Part shown: positions 1 to 7,337 of the stretch, in pieces
How the letters are laid out: the number at the start of each line of letters is the position of its first letter
Position numbering within the stretch: the stretch's first letter is position 1
Assembly (NCBI GenBank): GCA_902776955.1
Contig: CACYSG010000013.1
Span: forward strand, 1-42,991
Reading direction: 5' to 3'
Length of the DNA: 42,991 nt
Origin: an uncultured Bacteroidales bacterium
GTDB taxonomy: Bacteria > Bacteroidota > Bacteroidia > Bacteroidales > Muribaculaceae
Notes under the pieces: generated by a model
Told to the model about the DNA's origin: nothing
Seen by the model: only the letters and a program-made list of their open reading frames with translations
Databases searched by the model: none
Made by a program: the position numbers and the translations under genes

Positions 1-858
1 ATGGAAGAGACTCCCCGCGTGGAGTGCACCGACCCCATCGACCGCGTGGAGGATGCCCTGAACAACATCATCCCCGAGAGCGCCAACGACCCCTACGACA
101 TGTATCAGGTCATCAGCGCCATCGTCGATAACGGTGAGTTCCTCGAGGTTCACAAGGACTTTGCCAAGAACATCATCGTCGGCTTCGCACGCTTCAACGG
201 CCAGGCTGTCGGCGTTGTCGCCAACCAGCCCAACTGCATGGCAGGTGTGCTCGACGTGAACGCCTCCAAGAAGGGCGGCCGCTTCGTTCGCTTCTGCGAC
301 GCCTTCAACATTCCTCTGGTAACCCTCGTTGACGTGCCCGGCTTCCTGCCCGGTACCGGTCAAGAGTACAACGCCGTCATCATGAACGGTGCCAAGTTGC
401 TCTACGCCTACGGCGAGGCTACCGTGCCCAAGGTAACCGTTACCCTGCGCAAGAGCTACGGCGGCTCGCACATCGTGATGAGCTGCAAGCAGCTGCGCGG
501 TGACTTGAACTACGCATGGCCAAGCGCCGAGATCGCCGTTATGGGTGCTGCCGGTGCTGCCGAGATTCTCTACGCCAAGGACAGCAAGAACTTCAAGACC
601 CAGGCCGAGGAGGCCAAGGCTGCCGGCGACGAGAAGAAGGCCAAGGAGCTGCTCGAGCAGGGCAAGAAGTTCATCCAGGAGAAGGAGGACGAGTACAACA
701 ACCTCTTCTGCACGCCTTACAATGCAGCCCGCTATGGCTACATCGATGACGTGATCGAGCCGAGGAACACCCGCTTCCGCGTGATCCGCGCCCTGGAGGT
801 ACTGCGCACCAAGAAGTTGACCAATCCCACCAAGAAGCACGGTAATATCCCCTTGTAA
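1..858 (+). CDS. mmdA: Methylmalonyl-CoA decarboxylase / propionyl-CoA carboxylase carboxyltransferase subunit, C-terminal part
   Basis: This is the carboxyltransferase subunit that moves the carboxyl group from methylmalonyl-CoA to the biotin carrier, the first step of sodium-pumping decarboxylation in the succinate-to-propionate pathway. The 285 residues seen match the C-terminal half of a family that is usually about 510-520 residues, so the gene enters from outside the window; the ATG at base 1 is probably an internal Met. Family signatures include FAKNIIVGFARFNGQAVGVV (about 54-73), VTLVDVPGFLPGTGQEYNAV (about 105-124) and the stretch around KSYGGSHIVMSCKQLRGD (about 149-166). A charged Lys/Glu-rich insertion follows at about 195-235. 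Only 2 bases separate its stop from the OadG-like gene, which supports one operon. The related acetyl-/propionyl-CoA carboxylase beta chain is the alternative, but the downstream OadG, biotin carrier and OadB genes favour the decarboxylase. Confidence 0.93.
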   Translation: MEETPRVECTDPIDRVEDALNNIIPESANDPYDMYQVISAIVDNGEFLEVHKDFAKNIIVGFARFNGQAVGVVANQPNCMAGVLDVNASKKGGRFVRFCDAFNIPLVTLVDVPGFLPGTGQEYNAVIMNGAKLLYAYGEATVPKVTVTLRKSYGGSHIVMSCKQLRGDLNYAWPSAEIAVMGAAGAAEILYAKDSKNFKTQAEEAKAAGDEKKAKELLEQGKKFIQEKEDEYNNLFCTPYNAARYGYIDDVIEPRNTRFRVIRALEVLRTKKLTNPTKKHGNIPL

Positions 859-860
859 TC

Positions 861-1868
861 ATGAGTAAAAGAACATTGATACTCGCCCTGTTGTGCGCCA
901 TCCTCGCACTTCCCACGTTGGCCCAAGGCCGCAAGAACGTGCGCATCAACGAGGTGATGGTACAGCAGGACAGCACGGGCGGCAACGGATGGGTCGAGTT
1001 CTACAACTCGTCCTACAGTTCGACCGCCGTCGAGCAGATGTTCATCACGACCTTGAGCCGTGAGGAAATCCAGAGCGTCTTTGACAAGAACAAGGGCAAC
1101 AAGAAAAAGCCCAAACAGATTCTTGTCGAGCTCTGTGAGGCCCAGCCTATGGACATCTACGAGATTCCCCGTGGTGATGAGCGTCACACCAAGATCGCTC
1201 CCCGCACCCACTTCGTCATGGAAGCTGACGGTGACCCCAAGTCGGGCACCTTCCACATGCCCTTCACCTTCACCCAGGGTAAGGACAATTACATTGCATT
1301 GTATGACGTGAATGGTGACCTGGTTGACGACGTGACGGTTCCCGCCTCGCTCAACTATGGCGAGACCTACGCCATCAAGGCCGAAGGACGCCTGCCGAGC
1401 ATCCTTGGTGACGGCAAGACCGAATGGACCGTCAAGGACGGCAAGACCATCGAGACGGCAGTTACTAAGGGTAACTACAACATCCGTGAGGTGAACGAGA
1501 ACATCGAGGCCTTCCACATCAAGGATCCCCATGGCTACTGGATCGCCCTGCTCGCCATGTCGGTAGTGTTCATCGCCCTGGCTCTGCTCTACATCTGCTT
1601 TAAGTTGTTCGGCAAATTCGCCAGCAGGAATCTCCAGTCCGAGGACAAGAAGCAGCAGGCTGCCGCACCCGAAGCCGTTAAGGCTGTTGCCGCACCCGCT
1701 ACCGGCGACCTCGATGGCGAGAAGATGGCTGCTATCTGCTTCGCGTTGTATCAGCATCTCAATGCCCACGACAACGAGAGCGGCGTCCTGACGCTCGCTC
1801 CGCGTGACAATTCGTCATGGGCCAACAAAGCTGGCCTGATGCGTGAAATACCCGTTATCAAGAAATAA
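861..1868 (+). CDS. OadG-like gamma subunit of sodium-pumping decarboxylase with N-terminal lamin-tail-like domain
   Basis: This 335-residue protein occupies the gamma-subunit (OadG/MmdD) position of the decarboxylase operon. It starts with a signal peptide (MSKRTLILALLCAILALPTLAQG) followed by an exported domain of about 200 residues. That domain opens with VRINEVMVQQDSTGGNGWVEFYNSS and contains YIALYDVNGDLVDDVTVP, a pattern like lamin-tail (LTD) domains. One membrane helix lies at about residues 228-250 (WIALLAMSVVFIALALLYIC), then an Ala/Pro-rich linker and a short cytosolic tail. Classical OadG is only about 80-100 residues with one helix and a Pro/Ala tail, so the membrane and tail part is the OadG core and the N-terminal domain is an addition. 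The OadG call rests mainly on topology and operon position; the LTD call is from pattern memory. Confidence 0.75.
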   Translation: MSKRTLILALLCAILALPTLAQGRKNVRINEVMVQQDSTGGNGWVEFYNSSYSSTAVEQMFITTLSREEIQSVFDKNKGNKKKPKQILVELCEAQPMDIYEIPRGDERHTKIAPRTHFVMEADGDPKSGTFHMPFTFTQGKDNYIALYDVNGDLVDDVTVPASLNYGETYAIKAEGRLPSILGDGKTEWTVKDGKTIETAVTKGNYNIREVNENIEAFHIKDPHGYWIALLAMSVVFIALALLYICFKLFGKFASRNLQSEDKKQQAAAPEAVKAVAAPATGDLDGEKMAAICFALYQHLNAHDNESGVLTLAPRDNSSWANKAGLMREIPVIKK

Positions 1869-1893
1869 TCACCATTAAAAATCATTCACTCAA

Positions 1894-2325
1894 ATGAAGG
1901 AATACAAGTATAAGATCAATGGTAACGAGTATAATGTTGCCATCGATAACATTGAAGGCAACATCGCCCACATCCAGTTGAACGGTGCGGCCTATGACGT
2001 TGAACTGCCCGAACAGCCCAAGGCTGCTCCCGCCGTTAAGCGTGTCGCCGTGAGCGATGCTCCCGCTGCCGCTCCCAAGCCTGCCCGCAAGGCCGCTCCC
2101 GCCGCAGCTGGTGGTCACGTGATCGAGTCACCGCTGCCCGGCGTCATCAAGGACATCTTTGTCAAGGTGGGCCAGCAAGTGAAGGCCGACGACGTGGTTT
2201 GCATCCTCGAGGCCATGAAGATGGGCAACGAGATTCATGCCGGCGTTGACGGTACTGTCAAGAGCATCGAGGTTTCGAAGGAGGATTCGGTACTCGAGGG
2301 TAACACTATCATGGTAATCGGATAA
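1894..2325 (+). CDS. mmdC: Biotin carboxyl carrier subunit of methylmalonyl-CoA decarboxylase
   Basis: This 143-residue protein carries the biotin that shuttles CO2 from the carboxyltransferase to the membrane decarboxylase. The C-terminal half (about 74-143) is a biotinyl/lipoyl-attachment domain with the classical EAMKM site, Lys109 being the predicted biotinylated residue. A Pro/Ala/Lys-rich flexible linker at about 40-72 lets the domain swing. The N-terminal 35 residues form a small beta-rich segment of the type seen in biotin carriers of this family. It lies 25 bases after the OadG-like gene and 105 bases before the beta subunit, all on the same strand. It would be biotinylated by BirA, which is not in the window. 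Confidence 0.92.
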   Translation: MKEYKYKINGNEYNVAIDNIEGNIAHIQLNGAAYDVELPEQPKAAPAVKRVAVSDAPAAAPKPARKAAPAAAGGHVIESPLPGVIKDIFVKVGQQVKADDVVCILEAMKMGNEIHAGVDGTVKSIEVSKEDSVLEGNTIMVIG

Positions 2326-2430
2326 TTAATTTAGTTGATAGTCCAGCGTTTCTAGTCACTAGTTGGCAATCGCTTCCTAGAGACCCAAAACCAGAAACGA
2401 GGGGCTAGAAACCATAAACTAGTTAAATCC
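2326..2430 (+). repeat. Degenerate CTAG-rich intergenic sequence before mmdB
   Basis: The 105 bases between the biotin carrier and the beta subunit contain several imperfect copies of motifs such as TTTCTAGTCACTAG, CTAGAAACC and AAACTAG. These resemble the heptamer units GAAACTA and GGGACTA that form clean arrays at 27272-27320 and 37946-37994. Here the periodicity is mostly lost, so this is called a decayed copy. It ends about 7 bases before the mmdB start codon. Confidence 0.4.
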
Positions 2431-3585
2431 ATGGTACTGCTTGACAATTTCCTGTTCACTAAGTTGTTGGACTTCTGGCATTTTACCGGATTCTACAACT
2501 TTGAATGGACCAACCTGATTATGATTGTGGTGGGATTGTTCTTCATCTTCCTCGCAATCAAATATGACTTTGAACCCATGCTTCTCGTGCCCATCGGCTT
2601 CGGTATCCTGATTGGCAACATTCCTTTCCAGCCGGGTAACGAGATCGGCATCTATGAGGACGGTTCGGTGCTCAACATCCTATATCAAGGTGTGAGAAAC
2701 GGCTGGTACCCGCCACTCATCTTCCTGGGCATCGGCGCGATGACCGACTTTAGCGCCTTGCTGGCCAATCCCAAGCTCATGCTTGTGGGTGCAGCGGCAC
2801 AGTTCGGTATCTTCGGCGCCTACATGATTGCCCTCTTCCTGGGATTCATGCCCGACCAGGCAGGTGCGATTGCCATCATCGGTGGTGCCGATGGCCCCAC
2901 CGCCATCTTCCTGTCGTCAAAACTGGCGCCCAACCTGATGGGTGCGATTGCCGTGAGTGCCTACAGTTACATGGCGCTCGTGCCGGTGATCCAGCCGCCC
3001 ATCATGCGCCTGCTGACGACCAAGAAAGAGCGCACGATGCGCATGAAGCCCGCCCGCAAGGTCAGCCAGCTGGAGAAGATCGTTTTCCCCATCTTCGGCT
3101 TGATCCTCACCTGCTTCGTGGTGCCTTCGGCTATCCCCCTGCTGGGTATGCTGTTCTTCGGCAACCTGTTGCGTGAGAGTGGCGTGACCAAGCGTCTGGC
3201 CAACACCGCCAGCAACGCCATGACCGACATTGTGACCATCCTCCTGGGTATGACCGTGGGTGCCTCCACTCAGGCATCGCAGTTCCTGACCAAGGAGACC
3301 TTGTTCATCTTCTTCCTCGGTTTCTGCGCCTTCATCATCGCCACCTGCTCGGGTGTGCTGTTCGTGAAGATCTTCAACCTCATCTTGCCCAAGAGCAAGA
3401 AGTTGAACCCGCTCATCGGTAATGCCGGCGTATCGGCAGTGCCCATGGCAGCACGCATCAGCAACGACCAGGGCCTCAAGGCCGATCCCAGCAACTACCT
3501 GCTCATGCACGCCATGGGTCCCAACGTGGCCGGCGTGATTGGTTCGGCAGTTGCCGCAGGTGTCCTCCTGGGCTTCCTGGGATAA
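2431..3585 (+). CDS. mmdB: Sodium-translocating decarboxylase beta subunit
   Basis: This is the integral membrane subunit that decarboxylates carboxybiotin and couples the reaction to Na+ export. At 384 residues it fits the OadB/MmdB family (about 375-430). It is strongly hydrophobic with about nine membrane segments. The family signature IIGGADGPTAIFLSSKLAP is at about residues 149-167; its Asp is the residue implicated in sodium and proton handling in the Klebsiella OadB literature. A second conserved stretch, GNAGVSAVPMAARISNDQG, is at about 330-348. The ATG was chosen because it gives the normal N-terminus. A strong terminator at 3630-3680 closes the operon. No pyruvate or oxaloacetate-specific alpha subunit is seen, so methylmalonyl-CoA is the likeliest substrate. 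Confidence 0.94.
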   Translation: MVLLDNFLFTKLLDFWHFTGFYNFEWTNLIMIVVGLFFIFLAIKYDFEPMLLVPIGFGILIGNIPFQPGNEIGIYEDGSVLNILYQGVRNGWYPPLIFLGIGAMTDFSALLANPKLMLVGAAAQFGIFGAYMIALFLGFMPDQAGAIAIIGGADGPTAIFLSSKLAPNLMGAIAVSAYSYMALVPVIQPPIMRLLTTKKERTMRMKPARKVSQLEKIVFPIFGLILTCFVVPSAIPLLGMLFFGNLLRESGVTKRLANTASNAMTDIVTILLGMTVGASTQASQFLTKETLFIFFLGFCAFIIATCSGVLFVKIFNLILPKSKKLNPLIGNAGVSAVPMAARISNDQGLKADPSNYLLMHAMGPNVAGVIGSAVAAGVLLGFLG

Positions 3586-3613
3586 TAGACGTTAGACGTT
3601 AGACATTAGATAG
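3586..3613 (+). repeat. Four-unit heptamer tandem repeat
   Basis: Directly after the mmdB stop codon there are four consecutive 7-base units: TAGACGT, TAGACGT, TAGACAT and TAGATAG. Each unit begins with TAG. The array has the same 7-base period and TAG phasing as the arrays near 27.3 kb and 37.9 kb, although the other four bases differ. Confidence 0.8.
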
Positions 3614-3629
3614 TCTAATCATCATTTTG

Positions 3630-3680
3630 AGAATAGTTAATAGTTGTGGCTCTCGGCCCGCTATTAACTATTCTTTTTTT
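3630..3680 (+). terminator. Rho-independent terminator of the decarboxylase operon
   Basis: Arms AGAATAGTTAATAG (3630-3643) and CTATTAACTATTCT (3661-3674) form a perfect 14-bp stem around a 17-base loop. A run of seven Ts follows. It lies 45 bases after the mmdB stop. Confidence 0.85.
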
Positions 3681-3756
3681 ACTCATGTGACAAGATTTAT
3701 CGGTGCCGTCAACAATAAATAACCAAGAAATATAACAGAATAACTGATATTTGTTA

Positions 3757-3764
3757 TAACTTTG
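3757..3764 (+). promoter_or_regulatory. Bacteroidota -7 promoter element
   Basis: TAACTTTG matches the -7 consensus TAnnTTTG and lies 48 bases before the ATG at 3813. No clear TTTG is seen 19-21 bases upstream, so the call is moderate. Confidence 0.5.
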
Positions 3765-3812
3765 CAAAAATTATTAATACAACATCAACAATTCATAAAA
3801 AAGCGAGAAAAG

Positions 3813-4325
3813 ATGAAAAAGATAGTATTGATGACCATATTGCTGGTGACGGCTTTCACCGTCGGCGCTCAAGAGAAGACGTTAATCGCTTATCTTTGCG
3901 GCGATTCCACTTGCTCCTACATCCTGAACCAACCCAGCGGTGCCACAGTCATGACGCTGTCCTGTGATGAGCCATACATGTTCAACCTCTCATCGCCTCA
4001 AGACGGATGGTGGAAAATCAACGACCTGTGGAATGCCGCCGACGATGAGGACACGACATCGCTTGCGGGCTCTGACACGGGCGAATATTGGATTCATTTC
4101 TCGGCGCTCGGCCTGGACTCGAGCAACTATGGCGGGCAAGAACTGCACTTGCGTGCCGCTCCCCACGAGGATGCCGACATCGTTTTCACCTTTAATGAGG
4201 AACTCTTGCTCATGCCCCTGGACGTTGATGGCGACTGGGTCAAGGTCATGGTGGATGGCTGCGACATCGTCGGCTGGATAGAAAACGAGTGGCTGTGCAG
4301 CAATCCCTTGACCAACTGCTGCTAA
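3813..4325 (+). CDS. Small exported protein, possibly with an SH3-like domain
   Basis: This 170-residue protein begins with a signal peptide (MKKIVLMTILLVTAFTVGAQ). The in-frame TTG further upstream was rejected because it overlaps the promoter element and would precede the signal peptide. The mature part has four or more cysteines (YLCGDSTCSYIL, SCDEPYM, and the C-terminal NCC) and many acidic residues. The C-terminal part, roughly LHLRAAPHEDADIVFTFNEE to WVKVMVDGCDIVGWIENEWL, has the layout of a bacterial SH3 domain (an LRA.P start, a DGDWVKV strand, then GWIE.EWL). I do not recognise a named family. It probably sits in the periplasm or on the surface. The next gene also encodes a small exported protein. 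Confidence 0.7.
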   Translation: MKKIVLMTILLVTAFTVGAQEKTLIAYLCGDSTCSYILNQPSGATVMTLSCDEPYMFNLSSPQDGWWKINDLWNAADDEDTTSLAGSDTGEYWIHFSALGLDSSNYGGQELHLRAAPHEDADIVFTFNEELLLMPLDVDGDWVKVMVDGCDIVGWIENEWLCSNPLTNCC

Positions 4326-4394
4326 GGACAGCCATTTATTTATTGATTTATTTATTTTACTGTTATATCGATTATCTTTTAAATGTTTGCAATT

Positions 4395-4955
4395 ATGAAA
4401 AATCTTCGACTCATCCTTCTCACCACTTGCTTGATTACTGTACTCACAGTAGCTGCTGAGCAGCCCGACCCTGTCATCGCATCGATCCAGACAGCCTACC
4501 AACAGGCCAAGGAATCCACCAAGAAGAACAAGGGCATGGGCAACGAAATGGTTACCACGCTCGATTATACCGTGCGTAATAACGGTAAAACCACCGAGAC
4601 GCTTCACTTCTTCTACAACACGGTCCAGGGCACCTATTGGCTTGCCGAAGGCGATGACAGTGATCCTCATTTCAACTATTATCCTCTCTATTTCGTCACC
4701 CGCAATTACAATATCGGGAAAAAGAAATACTACGAGGAATTCCTTTACGACTCTAACCAGAGGCTGATATTCGCTTTAACGCAAGACTACGACGAGAACG
4801 GCAAGCGCTTTGACCGCCGCTTCTATTTCCAGGACGGAAGCATCTACCACGTCATCGGTCCAGAGCCCACCCCCTTCATGGTGGATAATGTCATCTATCA
4901 GGCCAATGAACTGAGACTCGCCTTTGATTGGATCATAAGAAACCCCAAAGAATAA
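4395..4955 (+). CDS. Small exported protein of unknown function
   Basis: This 186-residue protein starts with a signal peptide (MKNLRLILLTTCLITVLTVAAE). The ATG at 4395 is preferred to the one at 4383 because it gives a conventional basic n-region. The mature part is rich in aromatic and charged residues with repeated strand-like stretches (TLDYTVRNNGKTTETLHFFY, KKYYEEFLYDSNQRLIFALT, RFYFQDGSIYHVIG), which suggests a beta-rich periplasmic domain. No catalytic motif is recognised. It follows the other small exported gene by 69 bases and is closed by the hairpin at 4977-5016. Similar proteins are scattered in Bacteroidales as hypothetical proteins, which is a family impression rather than a match. 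Confidence 0.65.
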   Translation: MKNLRLILLTTCLITVLTVAAEQPDPVIASIQTAYQQAKESTKKNKGMGNEMVTTLDYTVRNNGKTTETLHFFYNTVQGTYWLAEGDDSDPHFNYYPLYFVTRNYNIGKKKYYEEFLYDSNQRLIFALTQDYDENGKRFDRRFYFQDGSIYHVIGPEPTPFMVDNVIYQANELRLAFDWIIRNPKE

Positions 4956-4976
4956 AACAACAAGCCCTTAAAAAAT

Positions 4977-5016
4977 AAGCCCTATGTTTGACTTTGACGG
5001 TGCAAACATAGGGCTT
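4977..5016. terminator. Bidirectional terminator between convergent genes
   Basis: Arms AAGCCCTATGTTTG (4977-4990) and CAAACATAGGGCTT (5003-5016) pair perfectly over 14 bp with a 12-base loop. GTTTTCTT follows on the plus strand and a run of Ts follows on the minus strand (AAAAAA at 4971-4976 in plus reading). It can therefore stop both the exported-protein gene and smpB. Confidence 0.85.
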
Positions 5017-5052
5017 GTTTTCTTAACCTTAAAATCTCAACGTGTCTGCGGG

Positions 5053-5520
5053 TTAGTGCTTGAACATGCGGTCGATGGTGCGCTTGTCCTCGCGCTCCTT
5101 AATGGACTGGCGCTTGTCGTACTGGCGCTTGCCTCGTGCCAGGGCGATGACCAATTTGGCCAGGCCGCGCTCGTTGATGAACAAACGCAACGGGACGATG
5201 GCGATACCGGGCTGCTGGGTGTCGCGGGCGATGCGGCGAATCTCCTTACGGTTGAGCAGCAGCTTGCGGTCGCGGTGGGTCGTGTGGTTGTTATAGGAGC
5301 CGTAGCTGTACTCGGCAATATACATGTTCTTGACCCACACCTCACGATTAATGACCATGCAATAGGCATCGGTCAAGCCGCACTTGCCTTGACGGATGGA
5401 CTTGATCTCGGTACCGGTGAGCACAATGCCCGTGGTGAAGGTCTCGATGATCTCGTAATCAAACGTCGCCTTGCGGTTCTTGATATTGATCGTATTTTGA
5501 TTTGTCTTGTTCGAAGCCAT
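5053..5520 (-). CDS. smpB: SsrA-binding protein SmpB
   Basis: SmpB binds tmRNA and delivers it to stalled ribosomes for trans-translation. The 155-residue length is typical. The sequence shows the expected order: [39 protein letters not shown], then [18 protein letters not shown], and [22 protein letters not shown], followed by the basic C-terminal tail [20 protein letters not shown] that enters the ribosomal mRNA channel. Its start codon lies 12 bases after the stop of the YIP1-like gene, so both are probably transcribed from the promoter near 6100. The tmRNA gene itself (ssrA) was not found in the window. Confidence 0.97.
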   Translation of the reverse strand: MASNKTNQNTINIKNRKATFDYEIIETFTTGIVLTGTEIKSIRQGKCGLTDAYCMVINREVWVKNMYIAEYSYGSYNNHTTHRDRKLLLNRKEIRRIARDTQQPGIAIVPLRLFINERGLAKLVIALARGKRQYDKRQSIKEREDKRTIDRMFKH

Positions 5521-5532
5521 TGTTCAATTACC

Positions 5533-6081
5533 TTATTTAATGATGAACAAATCCAGGATAATGCTGAGCAGCAGCGGCAGGCCCAGCAACAGCGTCGAGG
5601 AAACGACGACAAACTTGGCCACCTTCTCTTTCTTGACAAACAGATTGTCGGTGCCCCGATAGGCCATCCAGGGCAGATAGAGCATCAAGAACAGCACAGG
5701 CGTGAAGTCGCTGGGCAGGAGATTGCGCAGCAACATGAGCAATATCAGGAAGATGAGATTATACAGGATATAATCGTTCAACCTGGCAGTGGCCCCCTCG
5801 GTCTTCACCAACTCAGGATAAAAACCACCCAGCAGGTAGATGATGATGTAATAGCTGATGAAGTAGGTCGAGAACATGACAATGCCTGTCATCAAGCAGG
5901 TGCTGAACGACAAGGTGCGGTCATAAATCATCGGCACAAAGCACGACAGGGCCAGTACACACAGTAGCGGTAAATAGGCACTGCGCATCACCTTACCCAT
6001 CGGAATATTTGAGTCGTTGATGACCTCCCAGCCATATTTAGGGGCTGTTATCACACAAAATATGTTATGCCAAATGCTCAT
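5533..6081 (-). CDS. YIP1-like polytopic membrane protein
   Basis: This 182-residue protein has about five hydrophobic segments (PLLCVLALSCFVPMIYD, TGIVMFSTYFISYYIIIYLL, ILYNLIFLILLMLLRNLL, FTPVLFLMLYLPWMAY, and FVVVSSTLLLGLPLLLSIIL). The N-terminus MSIWHNIFCVITAPKYGWEV resembles the opening of bacterial YIP1/DUF1282 proteins (a short amphipathic segment, then SP+.EWEVI). The start at 6081 was chosen over an upstream codon because it is an ATG just downstream of a good -7 element. Molecular function of the bacterial family is not established. It appears to head a two-gene unit with smpB. Confidence 0.75.
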   Translation of the reverse strand: MSIWHNIFCVITAPKYGWEVINDSNIPMGKVMRSAYLPLLCVLALSCFVPMIYDRTLSFSTCLMTGIVMFSTYFISYYIIIYLLGGFYPELVKTEGATARLNDYILYNLIFLILLMLLRNLLPSDFTPVLFLMLYLPWMAYRGTDNLFVKKEKVAKFVVVSSTLLLGLPLLLSIILDLFIIK

Positions 6082-6099
6082 ATTCAAAATTTGCGGCTG

Positions 6100-6107
6100 C
6101 AAAGATA
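6100..6107 (-). promoter_or_regulatory. -7 element of the YIP1-smpB promoter
   Basis: Read on the minus strand this is TATCTTTG, an exact TAnnTTTG match, 19 bases before the start codon. The upstream minus-strand sequence (GCATTTCGCTCGACTTGC) resembles a sequence I associate with many Bacteroidales promoters, but no canonical TTTG lies at 19-21 bases. Confidence 0.65.
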
Positions 6108-6305
6108 CATAAAATTAGTGCAAGTCGAGCGAAATGCCAAAAAATTATTTTTTTTGGGCATTCCCGAGACGCCGCCTAATTTATCTAAAAAACTTAAAAA
6201 ACCTTCTGTTTACGAAACCAAATTCAAGGTCACTAGAATTCACAAATGCAAAAACCATGCCATCACATTCATTTCTTCCGAAAAAATTAAAATAATGGCC
6301 ATTTC

Positions 6306-6336
6306 TTTGAATTGACACAATTTATCATTACCTTTG
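6306..6336 (+). promoter_or_regulatory. Promoter of the nitroreductase lipoprotein gene
   Basis: TTTG at 6306-6309 and TACCTTTG at 6329-6336 are separated by 19 bases, an ideal Bacteroidota -33/-7 promoter. The start codon is 57 bases downstream. Confidence 0.85.
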
Positions 6337-6392
6337 CCGCAAAGGAATGAATTATTAAGCTTTTTTACTCACCACAAAAAACTCAAAAAGAC

Positions 6393-7025
6393 ATGAAAAA
6401 ATCATTATTCGCATTTGCCGCCGCACTACTCATGCTGGGTGCTTGCAATCCTCAAGTCGAAGAGAACAAGAACGAGGCTCCCGAGGTAGACAAGGGCCAG
6501 GCAGCCATCGAGAACATCATGACCAGGACCAGCATCCGCCAATTCAAGGAGCAGCCCGTCGAGCAGGAGAAAGTCGACATCATGCTCAAGGCCGCAATGG
6601 CAGCGCCGACGGCTGTCAACCTGCAGCCCTGGCACTTCATCGTCATCACCGACAAGAAGGCTATCGGTCTGCTCTCGGGCAACCAGCCCACCAACGCACC
6701 GCTGCTCATCGCCGTGTGCGGTAACACCGACAAGACCACAATGGAGAACGGCAACAAGTTGCCCGACTTCTGGGTTCAGGATGTCTCGGCCGCTACCGAG
6801 AACCTGCTCCTCGCCGCCCACGCCCTGGGACTGGGTGCCGTATGGACCGGCGTTTATCCCGTTATGGAGCGCACCGCCGAGGTCGCTAACGTGCTGAACT
6901 GCCCGCCCAACATCATTCCCCTGGCTGTCGTGCGCATCGGTTATCCCGATGAGGCCCCCGAGCCCAAGAACAAGTTCAAGGAGGAAAACATCAGCTACAA
7001 CAAGTTCGGCGGCAAGAAAGAGTAA
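6393..7025 (+). CDS. Nitroreductase-family lipoprotein
   Basis: This 210-residue protein has a lipoprotein signal peptide with lipobox LGAC, so Cys18 should be acylated and the enzyme tethered to the envelope. After a charged linker it shows the nitroreductase fold: TRTSIRQFKEQPVEQEKVDI (about 45-64), then KAAMAAPTAVNLQPWHFIVI (about 67-86) with the FMN-phosphate-binding Arg/Ser region near its start. The stretch ATENLLLAAHALGLGAVWTGVYP (about 134-156) is the second flavin-binding segment, and the end has VRIGYPDEAPEPKNK. Members use FMN and NAD(P)H to reduce nitro groups or quinones; the substrate here is unknown. Most family members are cytosolic, so the lipobox is notable. It has its own promoter and terminator and looks monocistronic. 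Confidence 0.9.
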   Translation: MKKSLFAFAAALLMLGACNPQVEENKNEAPEVDKGQAAIENIMTRTSIRQFKEQPVEQEKVDIMLKAAMAAPTAVNLQPWHFIVITDKKAIGLLSGNQPTNAPLLIAVCGNTDKTTMENGNKLPDFWVQDVSAATENLLLAAHALGLGAVWTGVYPVMERTAEVANVLNCPPNIIPLAVVRIGYPDEAPEPKNKFKEENISYNKFGGKKE

Positions 7026-7047
7026 TCTTGTCAACCTCATCTCATGC

Positions 7048-7090
7048 AATAGGCCTGCTCCTGTCGAGCGGGCCTATTCACTTTATCTCT
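7048..7090 (+). terminator. Terminator after the nitroreductase gene
   Basis: Arms at 7048-7060 (AATAGGCCTGCTC) and 7066-7078 (GAGCGGGCCTATT) form a 13-bp stem with one G-U type mismatch and a 5-base loop. The following CACTTTATCT is only a weak T tract. Confidence 0.65.
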
Positions 7091-7163
7091 AATGTAATAA
7101 CACCTACATCGTAATCCCCAATTTGATCATATTTTGAGACTACACTCGTTATAACGTTGCCTG

Positions 7164-7324
7164 TGTAGGGCCTCGCCTTGGTGTGGCCGTTCGTTTCCTC
7201 AAAAAAATGCTGATTACTTCCAATTTCGCTGATTATCACTAAAAAATCAGTGTAATACGCGTAATCAGCGTTTTTTGATTATTGTACCGGTGACATGGCG
7301 GCCACGCCAAGGCGAGGCCCTACA
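7164..7324. repeat. Inverted-repeat element R1, copy 1
   Basis: Left arm 7164-7188 (beginning TGTAGGGCCTCGCCTTGG) and right arm 7300-7324 (ending GGCGAGGCCCTACA) are complementary at 24 of 25 positions. They enclose 111 bases of AT-rich DNA with further partial complementarity, such as CGCTGATTATCACT facing GCGTAATCAGCG. A second copy lies at 23804-23940. Confidence 0.85.
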
Positions 7325-7337
7325 TCAGCGACCAACG

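Larger units (their letters stand above)
6082..6392. other. Divergent intergenic promoter region
   Basis: This AT-rich stretch of about 310 bases separates the leftward YIP1-smpB pair from the rightward nitroreductase gene. It holds a promoter for each direction (6100-6107 and 6306-6336). The middle part (6120-6300) has A/T runs and no repeat or gene that I can support. Confidence 0.6.

Noticed and set aside
738-1769. Minus-strand open frame of 343 codons
   Set aside because: It lies opposite the OadG-like gene and the end of mmdA, which have clear family sequence. GC-rich third positions keep the antisense frame open by chance.
4984-5967. Long plus-strand open frame of 327 codons
   Set aside because: It runs antisense across smpB and most of the YIP1-like gene, both of which have recognisable protein sequences and a promoter. 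Its translation is low-complexity, Gln/Asp/Val/Leu-rich and without domains.
6067-6315. Plus-strand open frame of 82 codons in the divergent promoter region
   Set aside because: It overlaps the -7 element of one promoter and the -33 box of the other, is Lys/Asn-rich as AT-rich DNA predicts, and has no domain.
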